Shown piece by piece: positions 18,963-26,918 of a stretch of DNA of 64,000 nt (positions within the stretch are counted from its first letter, which is position 1; each line of letters starts with the position of its first letter). The notes under the pieces are model-generated. The model did not search any database. It was not told the origin of the DNA and saw only the letters and a list, made by a program, of their open reading frames with translations. The translations under genes and the position numbers were made by a program. This stretch comes from Chloroflexales bacterium ZM16-3 (GTDB lineage: Bacteria > Chloroflexota > Chloroflexia > Chloroflexales > Chloroflexaceae): positions 1 to 64,000 of the forward strand of contig RYFE02000027.1 in assembly GCA_004138175.2 (NCBI GenBank). The letters are read 5' to 3'.

Positions 18963-21092
18963 TCAGCGGCGAGTGCGGGTACGTGCGGTATTGATTGGCC
19001 GCCGTTTCACAGCCGCTCTGGTAGGTGGTTCTGAAGTAATCGACGCGGCCTCCTTGGGGGAAGACGCCCCGCTCACTACCGAGGTCGCAGTGGTGTTTGC
19101 CGATGGCGCGACACTGCTCAAAGAGTCACCCGCAGAGACGATGGCAGGGTGCGGCCAGATCGCCAGTGCGGCGCTGAAGAGATCCGCGCTCCGCTGCTCA
19201 ATCGCGGCTTCATCCCAGCTCTCTGGGAGGCTGAGGTTGAGGCACAGGCCATTGTACTTTCGGATCTCGGGTAGCTTCTTCGCCCATGGGCCATTTGAGA
19301 GCTTCGGGTTGAGCGAGCTGGTGACGATCGTCAGGTTGCCGATGGTGTGGATCAGGTTATTCCGCAGGCTCTTCGCCGCATCGGTGTCTGCACCAGAGGG
19401 GAGCTTCCAGCGGTCTTCCCACTTCTGCGGCATCAGATGCTCGATCGAGACCGTGCCGGTAATCTTGTGCGTGCTGGTTCGCGGGTTATACAGCTGGCGT
19501 TCGAGCGCCTCCAGGATCATGCGGGTGCGCTGCTGTACCAGCACCTTGTAGAGCGGGCGAGACATCCACGCCCTGCGGAAATCGTCGTCGCCGGGCCACA
19601 CCGCCGTATCGGCAGTCTGCTTGAGGAGGAACTGCCGAACCGCTGTCGCCGAGAAGTCATTGTCGGCGATAAGCTGGCGCACAAGACGGCGGAAGAGCTG
19701 GTTGTAGTTCTTCGGCGATAGCCCGCAGATGGCGCGCCGCACCAGGAACGACTCAAGATCGCCCATGATGGCGCGAATCTCTTGCTCCGCACCCGGGGCG
19801 GTGTGGCGACTAAAGACCTCCAGCATGAGCGAGAAGACGGTCGTGGTGTCGATCTGGGCCATGCGGGCGAAGAAGAGCGCCTCGCGAGAATCTTCGGGGA
19901 AGTTGTCGAAGCGCCGGTAGATGTCAGCGTAGCGCCGGAAATGGACGACTCGTGTATCAGCGGGTTGCTGCTGCGCGATCGCCCACCTGCGGTAGGTGCT
20001 GAACAGGTCCGTTACCAGCACATCCTCCCCGGTCACGAGCGTCAGGTAGTGCTGGAGGAAGAGGTCGATGCGCGGTCGCTTCAGACGGCCCTGCCGAACT
20101 TCTTCGCGCCAGCCTTGCTTCTGGTCGTCAAAGATCGCCCAATGCTTCGTGTAGAGCTGATCGACGGGCAGGCCGTCCAGATCCGCCATACGGAACAGAA
20201 AATTCTTCACCAGGTCGGCGGGGAGCAGCGGGGTGCCCAGCGCATTCATCGTCTCAAAGATCTGCTGGGCATCGTCGCTATTGTCTAGGTCGATCACGAC
20301 GAGTACCAGATCCTGCTTCATGGTCTGGTACAGCGCCTGCATGCGCTCCTTGAACGTAGGATTGCCGGGGTCGCCGAGCCACGCAAGGATAACGGCGTAG
20401 AAGTACAGATAGGCGTTCGGGAGCAGCGCGCCAATGCTCTTGAGCGCGATGATATGCGGATCGGCCTCTTTACGCTGGGCCGATGTCAGGTCGTCGTACG
20501 GGATGCTTCCCTCCACCTTGCCCCGTGCGGCGCGGAGGAGTAAGTAGCGTCGCACAACGGGATCGTCGTCGAGCCCAAACCCCTGGGGCATGACCGTCGG
20601 TAGTGTGTCGAGGCGGTAGGTGTGATAGATCCCAATCGGGCTCTGGGCCGTCATCACTCGCCTGAAGTGCTCCCGATCCGCATTGGTGGGCCAGACTTTG
20701 AATGCGTCATCGGGCCTCGCGTCGTCCTCAAGCAGATTCTTGGCCCACTTTTCAAACAGCTCTGGGTAGGTACCGACCGTATATTGCCTGGCGATATCGC
20801 GGAGGACGCAGATCAGCACCTGAAGGGTGGTCAGTCGCTGCTGTCCGTCGATGATCTCGCGGGAGTCCATGTCGCCGGTGGCGCTGCTGAGCCGGCTGAG
20901 TACCACCGCTCCGAGGAAGTGCGGTCGGCTGCCGCCGTTCTGGAGCCGCCATTCTGCGACATCGTGGATCGATTGCCAGAGCGGCTCCCAGTTGCCGTCC
21001 TCGTCCCAGACATAGGGCCGTTGGAAGAGCGGAGCGACGAGCCGGATAGATGGTGAGAAGATGTTGTCGAGGGTACGCTTGTTCGCCTGCAT
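18963..21092 (-). CDS. GmrSD-like DUF262/DUF1524 nuclease protein
   Basis: A protein of 709 residues. The N-terminal DUF262 domain has FQRPYVW and IIDGQQRLTTLQ, the signature associated with nucleotide hydrolysis. The C-terminal DUF1524 domain has the HNH-like motif SIEHLMPQ with downstream N-L-I-H-T-I-G-N-L. This domain pair is that of type IV restriction enzymes such as GmrSD and BrxU, which attack modified phage DNA. The ATG at 21092 is preceded by a strong GGAGGAG. The gene lies between the IS-truncated drmMI and the CHAT-WD40 gene, in the same direction, so it is either an insert or an accessory DISARM component that targets phages with modified DNA. Confidence 0.88.
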   Translation of the reverse strand: MQANKRTLDNIFSPSIRLVAPLFQRPYVWDEDGNWEPLWQSIHDVAEWRLQNGGSRPHFLGAVVLSRLSSATGDMDSREIIDGQQRLTTLQVLICVLRDIARQYTVGTYPELFEKWAKNLLEDDARPDDAFKVWPTNADREHFRRVMTAQSPIGIYHTYRLDTLPTVMPQGFGLDDDPVVRRYLLLRAARGKVEGSIPYDDLTSAQRKEADPHIIALKSIGALLPNAYLYFYAVILAWLGDPGNPTFKERMQALYQTMKQDLVLVVIDLDNSDDAQQIFETMNALGTPLLPADLVKNFLFRMADLDGLPVDQLYTKHWAIFDDQKQGWREEVRQGRLKRPRIDLFLQHYLTLVTGEDVLVTDLFSTYRRWAIAQQQPADTRVVHFRRYADIYRRFDNFPEDSREALFFARMAQIDTTTVFSLMLEVFSRHTAPGAEQEIRAIMGDLESFLVRRAICGLSPKNYNQLFRRLVRQLIADNDFSATAVRQFLLKQTADTAVWPGDDDFRRAWMSRPLYKVLVQQRTRMILEALERQLYNPRTSTHKITGTVSIEHLMPQKWEDRWKLPSGADTDAAKSLRNNLIHTIGNLTIVTSSLNPKLSNGPWAKKLPEIRKYNGLCLNLSLPESWDEAAIEQRSADLFSAALAIWPHPAIVSAGDSLSSVAPSANTTATSVVSGASSPKEAASITSEPPTRAAVKRRPINTARTRTRR

Positions 21093-21170
21093 CAGTGCTG
21101 CTCCTCCTTCAAAACGGTAAAGTGGTTCGATGGTCAGAACAACCATCTGGCTCCTAGCGGGGTAAATCGC

Positions 21171-21393
21171 TCACTCAAACATGTCTCGTGTGCCAATCTC
21201 AGGCTTTCCCTTCTTCCCCCGCTTCCCGCCCTTCGTCTTTGGCTTCGTCGCCCCCGCCAGCTTTTCTTCCAGGGCGCGCTGGGCGTTCAGCTCCAGCAGG
21301 CGGGCCAGCACCTCGTCGCGCACGGCGTCGGGCCAGCGGTAGCGATAGGGCTTCTTCTTGGTGCCCCACTCCTCCTCGTCGATCTCGTAGTCG
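21171..21393 (-). pseudogene. drmMI: Severed 3' end of drmMI
   Basis: The frame begins at the target duplication and encodes EIDEEEWGTKKKPYRYRW... through a lysine-rich tail to TRDMFE and TGA, 71 residues. If the insertion sequence and one target copy are removed, this joins in frame to the truncated drmMI upstream (…EFLLDY + EIDEEEWG). It has no start codon of its own here. Confidence 0.9.
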
Positions 21394-21410
21394 ATACCGC
21401 TGGGTAATTC
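21386..21410. repeat. Left end of the insertion sequence: 8-bp target copy plus 17-bp inverted repeat
   Basis: CGTAGTCG (21386-21393) is followed by ATACCGCTGGGTAATTC (21394-21410). The inverted repeat is matched perfectly at the right end. Confidence 0.92.
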
Positions 21411-23179
21411 CAGATCAGCGGCCCGCTCAGCCGAGGGATGCCACGAGGCGGGCAAAGGATGACTGGCGCGTGGTCGCCCGGGGGATGTCCTGTACCCAGG
21501 CGACCACCCGGACGATATTGATCGCAATCACCATGAGGATGTGCTGCAAATGCGTTTTCGCTTGCCCCCGATAGCGCGCAGAGCGCAATCCAAAGGCGCG
21601 CACCCCTTGCGACAGGCAGCCTTCAATGCCTGCCCGTGCCGCATACAGCTGTTTGAACGCCTCCGTGACCTGACGCACCCGCGCGCGCTGCAACGCTTCA
21701 TGCGGGTCACGCGGCTGCAGTTTCAGCGTGCGTGGCCCCGTCTTCGCCTGCGTGCAGCGCGGGCGCAACGGACAGGCTCGGCAGTCGTCCGGGTCGAACT
21801 GAATTGCGATCTCCGCCTGCCCCGCGCCCGGATTGGCGGTGCTGGGCCTCCAGCGCACACTCATCTTCCCGGCCGGACAGGTCACCTGCTGGAGGTCCCA
21901 ATCAATCGCAAAACAGCGGATATCCAGGCCATCCGGCTGACGGGCTTGCCAACTGGTGTCGCCCAGCACCGGCCCGACCACATCTACCCCCTGCTGCTGC
22001 TGGCTGTCCACCAGGATAGCAGCGGACACATAGCCGCTATCCACCAGATGCTCCTGCGGCAGCAGGTTCCGTGCGGCCAGATGGGTGTGGATCGTGTCCG
22101 TCACGCACACATCATTGGTCGTGGCCGGGGTCGTTTCCACGTTGGTGATCAGGTGCGGCTGATCGTCGTCACAGGTCTCGGTCAGATGCACCTTGTAGCC
22201 GGTCCAGGTGGTCGTGCGCTTGGTGGCAAAACGCGCCTCGGTCTCGTAGGGCGACCGGATCAGCTGGGCGTGGGGCGGCAGGTCGTCGTTGCTGCGCCAG
22301 CGCACGTCATGCGGCCCATAATACTGCTGCAGCCAGATCTGACGCAGCACCTGCACCGCCGGGCGTTGCCACAGCTCGGGCGGGGCATCGGGCGCATACA
22401 GCGCCTTCAGCAGCGCATAGCCATCCTGGCCGATGGTCGTTTCGAGCACCTGCCGGTCGGCCGCGGCCTTGGGCAGGCGGTACTCCTCGACCCGCACCGC
22501 GTAGCGTTCGGCCCAGGCCGGGTCGAGGTGGGTGGCCAACCATGCCGGGGCGGCATCGGCGAGGTCATTGAGGGTGGCGCGCAGGGTTTCGGCCACCAGG
22601 GTCATGCGGGTGAGCAGGCGCAGGTTCGCCAGGACATGGGTAGAATCACTCCGTTGACGCCCACGGGCCTGCAAAAAGCCCGCGTCGACCAGCGTGTCGA
22701 GCATGATCGTCAAGAGCCGCTCTTCGGCACCGGAAACCAGCAGCCGCGTGCGAAAATCACCCAGGATGGTGGCATCAAAGCCGGGGTCGTCGATGTCCAA
22801 CGCGAGGGCGTATTTCCAGTCCAGGCGGGCGCGCACCGCCTCGGCGGCCTCGGCATCACCCAGCTGCTCGATCTGCTGGAAGACCAGCACCAGGGCCAGG
22901 CGGGCCGGTGCCTCAGCCGGACGGCCACGATGGGCATACAGGTCGGCAAAATCCGGGTTGGTGAAGATCGGCCCAAGGGTCTCGTACATCGTCACATAGC
23001 GATTGCCCTTGGGAAAGGCGCGCTGGGCGGCCCGTGCCGTCGCATCCGGAATCATGTACCAGAGGGTTGGGTCAAGAGTCATCTGCGCACCTCCTGAAGA
23101 TATCACGCCATGCCGGTGTGGCCAGCGTAGCAGGTGTGTCAACCCAGAAGCCCGCCCATCACGAATTACCCAGCGGTAT
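21394..23179 (-). mobile_element. IS1182-like insertion sequence, 1786 bp, inserted in drmMI
   Basis: A complete element with perfect 17-bp terminal inverted repeats, one intact transposase gene and an 8-bp duplicated target (CGTAGTCG). The integrity of the ends, the gene and the target copies indicates a recent insertion. The family is assigned from the transposase sequence. Confidence 0.93.
21427..23082 (-). CDS. IS1182-like DDE transposase
   Basis: A protein of 551 residues from the ATG at 23082, which has AGGAGG eight bases upstream; an in-frame ATG at 23142 lacks such a site. The N-terminal half carries the typical family start (LDPTLWYMIPD) and a region ending ILGDFRTRL. Probable catalytic acids lie in RSDSTHV and LVDSGYV, and the third in AGIEGCLSQGVR followed by RYRGQAKTHLQ. 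A cysteine cluster (CRACPLRPRC) precedes the last. No frameshift is seen, so the element is probably active or was until recently. Confidence 0.93.
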   Translation of the reverse strand: MTLDPTLWYMIPDATARAAQRAFPKGNRYVTMYETLGPIFTNPDFADLYAHRGRPAEAPARLALVLVFQQIEQLGDAEAAEAVRARLDWKYALALDIDDPGFDATILGDFRTRLLVSGAEERLLTIMLDTLVDAGFLQARGRQRSDSTHVLANLRLLTRMTLVAETLRATLNDLADAAPAWLATHLDPAWAERYAVRVEEYRLPKAAADRQVLETTIGQDGYALLKALYAPDAPPELWQRPAVQVLRQIWLQQYYGPHDVRWRSNDDLPPHAQLIRSPYETEARFATKRTTTWTGYKVHLTETCDDDQPHLITNVETTPATTNDVCVTDTIHTHLAARNLLPQEHLVDSGYVSAAILVDSQQQQGVDVVGPVLGDTSWQARQPDGLDIRCFAIDWDLQQVTCPAGKMSVRWRPSTANPGAGQAEIAIQFDPDDCRACPLRPRCTQAKTGPRTLKLQPRDPHEALQRARVRQVTEAFKQLYAARAGIEGCLSQGVRAFGLRSARYRGQAKTHLQHILMVIAINIVRVVAWVQDIPRATTRQSSFARLVASLG

Positions 23180-23187
23180 CGTAGTCG
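23163..23187. repeat. Right end of the insertion sequence: 17-bp inverted repeat plus 8-bp target copy
   Basis: GAATTACCCAGCGGTAT (23163-23179) is the exact inverse of the left end, followed by CGTAGTCG (23180-23187), the second target copy. The truncated drmMI frame stops inside this repeat. Confidence 0.92.
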
Positions 23188-26100
23188 AGCAGGAACTCGC
23201 AGGCGGTGGGGATGTCCGACCAGCCGTAGGCGTCGAGCACCGCCCGGTCCATCGCCGCGTGCAGCTCGCGTAGCTCCGCGATCTCGGCGTCGTGCTCGTA
23301 GGGGTCGTGGAAGCGGTTGTAGGTCTTGGTCAGCCCCTCGTTGTTGCGCAGCATCAGCGCGGCGCGGTACTCGTAGTAGGCCTTGCCCGCCGCCTCTAGC
23401 GCCGGATGGCTCTCCCAGCCGACCGGGAAGGGGAAGGTCTCAAAGCAGTCGGATGGGGTGTAGCGGAGACCATCACCAATCGATGAACCGAAGAAACGAG
23501 CCCACATTTCATGTAAGCCAGATTGAAGTACACAGATAGCAGCATAGGTTCTGTAAGAAAAAATAGCAATCCCATGAGAGAAGACTACTCTGCCACTCAT
23601 AAAAGTGAACAGTGCATGCTGTGAATGTATTGAAGTAGCAATGACCCGATCAAGATTCGCTATTGCAGTATTGAGAGCAGGTCTTGTTTCCGCAAATCGC
23701 CACCAATACCGCTTATGTGCTTCGCGGTTCTTCTTCATGCGCTCCGGCTTGACTTTCGTTTCAATAATACTCATCAATTCCGGCCAGCCTTTTCGGCATT
23801 CAGCCTCGCTACGCTCACCAAAATTAATAACGTAGCGATGATGAGTATGGGTCGAGCTGTTATTGATCTCATCACCCCCAATGAATGGAAAGATAACTTG
23901 CTGATTTCCTGGATCTTCAGCAATCAATCGGTGCATCTCTTCAATCGAAGTTGCGCTACCTTCAGTGCCTGTATCATCAAACGTAAAACCTGCACCAAGG
24001 ACATAGTTTCCGTTAAAACTTTTGGCTGCATTTTGCGCCAGAAGTTGCGGATTATCACTAGCTCCGCGGTGAAATAAGAAGGCGCTAATCGTATCAGATG
24101 GCTGTCCATCAAGCAGTTTTGTGCTGGCGAATATACCTCTCACAGTGTGGATCACACTGACAATCACTGCCGCCTGTCCAGGCCATTTAACACGTTTTCG
24201 GGCACAATAGATCTCTCCTGCGTTAGTGCAGATCCAGTGCAACCCTGTGGATCGAGTATCACCCTGCGCGATCGTGTTAGTCGCAATTAGCCCGAATGTT
24301 CCATTTCGACGGATTAAGTTGAACGCTCGTCTGAAAAAGTGTGCTACCAGATCAGCGTTACTGTTGCTCTCTTCATGAAGAACTAACAACCAGTCGCGAA
24401 ACGCTTCACCAAAATTCGTTGACACCTTCTTTCCGCCCAAAAACGGCGGATTCCCCACCACCGCATCAAACCCGGGGTTTTCACGCTGAAACACCTCAGG
24501 GAACTCGATCTCCCAGTGGAACGGCACCAGCGGCAGTTCGGCGTGGCGCCACTCCTCCAGCCGTACCCTATATTGATCGACCTTGCCTTTGAGCACTGCT
24601 GCTGCGTACTCGGTTCGCTTTGCCTCGCGATCTTTATCTTTGCTGCCCTCGAAAAAGGCAGTAACTACAAGGTCACCGTAGAGCCGCACCTGCGCTAATT
24701 CATCCTGTGCATCGCGCCATAAGGCATTCAGCTCAGCGTCGCTGACCTGCTCGCTGGCGTGTCGGATCTGCGCGCGCAATTCAGCCGCACGAGCAATCTG
24801 ATCACGAACAGGAATGGTTTCGAGTCCGCCGCGAATGGACGCGTCACCCAGCCAGTGGAAGGACTCGATCTGGCGGCGCGACAGCCCGACCAGCGAGTCG
24901 CCGTGGCGCAGTGCGTGGTCCACGAAGGTCAGCGGGTGCTCCTTGGCCAGCGTGACCAGCCAGAGCGAGACCTTGGCCAGGTCAACCGCCGTCGGGTTCT
25001 TATCCACCCCGTAGAGGCAACGCTGGGCCACCAGCCGCCGGGCGTAGACCACCTCGTCCTCGTCGGGCGGGATGGGCGGCTTCTCGCCGTGGGCGTGCCA
25101 TGCCTCGATCAGCGCATCGCCAAGCTGGCGGCAGGCCTCGACCAGGAACGCGCCCGAGCCCATGGCCGGGTCGCAGATTTTCAGGTCGAGGATCTGGGCC
25201 GGGCGAGGTGGCTGGCCGTCGGGGCCGCGCAGGCGGGCCAGGATCGGCTCCAGCGTGGTGCGGACAATCGGCTCGGTCAGCGCCCGTGGCGTGTAGTGCG
25301 AGCCAGAGCGGCGGCGCTCGGGGCTGGGCTGGAGCACCATCGCCTCCGGCGGCACAATATCCGGCGTGGCGGCCGTGTCCAGCAGCGGGCGGAGCGCGGC
25401 GTGCAGGTCGGCGATGCTGGTAGCCGCCACCAGCGCCTTGCGCACGCCGTCGGCCGGCTTGCGATCCGCATGCTCTTGTAGCCACTGGGCACGCTTGGCC
25501 GGTGCGGTCGCCCGCAGGTCATCCAGGCTAATCGTCGTCGGCGCGCCGCCCTTCTTAGCCGCGCGGATAGCCAGCGACTGACCCTTCGCCGCCTCGATCT
25601 GGAAGCCCATCATCGTCTCGTAGACCGAGCCGATCTGCTCGACATCGAGCGCGCGGTAGGAGATGCGCTCGCCATCGAGCAGCAGCAGCTTTTCGAGCAC
25701 CTGATAGACCGTGCCATCGGGCACACGCGGCGGGATGATGCGCTGATGAAGCTGGCGCACCGAGTCGGCGGCGCGGCCCTCCAGGAAGGGGAAGCGGTTC
25801 GGGTCAAACAGCACCCCGTGGCGGCGCGGCAGGCGCAGGTCGTCGGCATCAACGCCATCATAGATCATGCGGAAGAGCACCAGCAGCTGCGCCCAGGCCC
25901 CATAGCGCTGCTGCATCGTATCGGGATAGCGCGCGGCGTCCTCGCGCAGCCGCTCGTAGAGCCCAGAGAGCGCGTAGCCCTGCTCCCACGTCGCATCCTT
26001 GGGGAGCATATCGCGCTCCTCGGTGTAGAGCAGGAAGATCAGGCGCAGGATGACGGTCAGCTGGGCGCGGTAGACATCGTCAGGGTTGTCGTGCAGCGGA

Positions 26101-26918
26101 GCATGTAAGAGTACGTCGCGGGAGTCGTCATTGGCGGCCTGGAAGCCGCGCAGCAGCGCGTAGAGCGCGTGCAGCACCTGCTCGGCCAGGCGCTCGCTGA
26201 CCTCGTTCTGAAACCTGCGGCTGTCGTCGAGCAGCGCGGCCAGTCGCTCGCTGCGCTGCATGGAGAGCAGGCGCTGCTCGCTGAGCAGCAGGCGCAGGGC
26301 GGCAAGGATCGGTCGGCCAGCGGTCTGCACCATATCGGCGACGCGGAAATCCAGCCAGCCGGAGCTCTCGCCGCGCGGGGCAGAGATCAGGCGCAGCGCG
26401 CTGCCGTTGAAGAGCAGCCCCGCGCTGACCCCGCTCTGGCGTAGTAGCCGCTCCATGCGCCCGTTGGCCGAAACCTCCAGGCGGCCATGCCCACGCGTCA
26501 CCCGGTCGAAGTCCTGGCCAGCGGGCAGCAACGTGACCAGCAGCTGCCAGGGCGTGGCGTTGGGCGACGACTCCAGCTCGCGCACCGCAAGGTCGGGCAC
26601 GAGCGTCTCGCCATACTCCAGCAGCGTCACCTGGAGCTCGGGCGGGATAGCCGAGACATGAACGCCCGCGTAGCCCTGCGGCGCGAAGCTCCAGCCCAGC
26701 ACGGTGCGGGCGAACTGGTGAAAGTCGGCGATCAGCGGGCCGGTGCCAGACTGTTCTGCGAGGCAGCTGACCAGCAGGCGCTGGCCCTCGATGTCGCTGC
26801 GCGGGAGGATCGCCCCGGCGCGCACCAGGGCCGGCGCGGAGACCACCAGTCCGGTCGGGCGCACAAAGCCGATCCATTCGAGATGCGCGAGGATCGCGGG
26901 GTCGAGGGGCTTCGCCAT
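23166..26918 (-). CDS. drmMI: DrmMI, class 1 DISARM adenine methyltransferase, truncated by an IS
   Basis: As it stands 1250 residues. The N6-adenine methyltransferase motifs are present: DPAMGSGAF (SAM binding) and GNPPFLGG (catalytic NPPF), followed by a target-recognition region. DrmMI modifies host DNA so that DISARM spares it. The ATG at 26918 overlaps the drmD stop (TGATG). The last ~71 residues were cut off by the IS; the frame now ends four codons into the element (DTAG, stop). The catalytic core and most of the C-terminal half remain, so activity may or may not survive; the lost part holds a lysine-rich tail. Loss of methylation would be dangerous if the nuclease side of DISARM is active. 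Confidence 0.88.
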   Translation of the reverse strand: MAKPLDPAILAHLEWIGFVRPTGLVVSAPALVRAGAILPRSDIEGQRLLVSCLAEQSGTGPLIADFHQFARTVLGWSFAPQGYAGVHVSAIPPELQVTLLEYGETLVPDLAVRELESSPNATPWQLLVTLLPAGQDFDRVTRGHGRLEVSANGRMERLLRQSGVSAGLLFNGSALRLISAPRGESSGWLDFRVADMVQTAGRPILAALRLLLSEQRLLSMQRSERLAALLDDSRRFQNEVSERLAEQVLHALYALLRGFQAANDDSRDVLLHAPLHDNPDDVYRAQLTVILRLIFLLYTEERDMLPKDATWEQGYALSGLYERLREDAARYPDTMQQRYGAWAQLLVLFRMIYDGVDADDLRLPRRHGVLFDPNRFPFLEGRAADSVRQLHQRIIPPRVPDGTVYQVLEKLLLLDGERISYRALDVEQIGSVYETMMGFQIEAAKGQSLAIRAAKKGGAPTTISLDDLRATAPAKRAQWLQEHADRKPADGVRKALVAATSIADLHAALRPLLDTAATPDIVPPEAMVLQPSPERRRSGSHYTPRALTEPIVRTTLEPILARLRGPDGQPPRPAQILDLKICDPAMGSGAFLVEACRQLGDALIEAWHAHGEKPPIPPDEDEVVYARRLVAQRCLYGVDKNPTAVDLAKVSLWLVTLAKEHPLTFVDHALRHGDSLVGLSRRQIESFHWLGDASIRGGLETIPVRDQIARAAELRAQIRHASEQVSDAELNALWRDAQDELAQVRLYGDLVVTAFFEGSKDKDREAKRTEYAAAVLKGKVDQYRVRLEEWRHAELPLVPFHWEIEFPEVFQRENPGFDAVVGNPPFLGGKKVSTNFGEAFRDWLLVLHEESNSNADLVAHFFRRAFNLIRRNGTFGLIATNTIAQGDTRSTGLHWICTNAGEIYCARKRVKWPGQAAVIVSVIHTVRGIFASTKLLDGQPSDTISAFLFHRGASDNPQLLAQNAAKSFNGNYVLGAGFTFDDTGTEGSATSIEEMHRLIAEDPGNQQVIFPFIGGDEINNSSTHTHHRYVINFGERSEAECRKGWPELMSIIETKVKPERMKKNREAHKRYWWRFAETRPALNTAIANLDRVIATSIHSQHALFTFMSGRVVFSHGIAIFSYRTYAAICVLQSGLHEMWARFFGSSIGDGLRYTPSDCFETFPFPVGWESHPALEAAGKAYYEYRAALMLRNNEGLTKTYNRFHDPYEHDAEIAELRELHAAMDRAVLDAYGWSDIPTACEFLLDYDTAG

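Noticed and set aside
21541-23097. Plus-strand frame of 518 codons opposite the transposase
   Set aside because: Mirror of the intact transposase gene; composition is typical of antisense reading.
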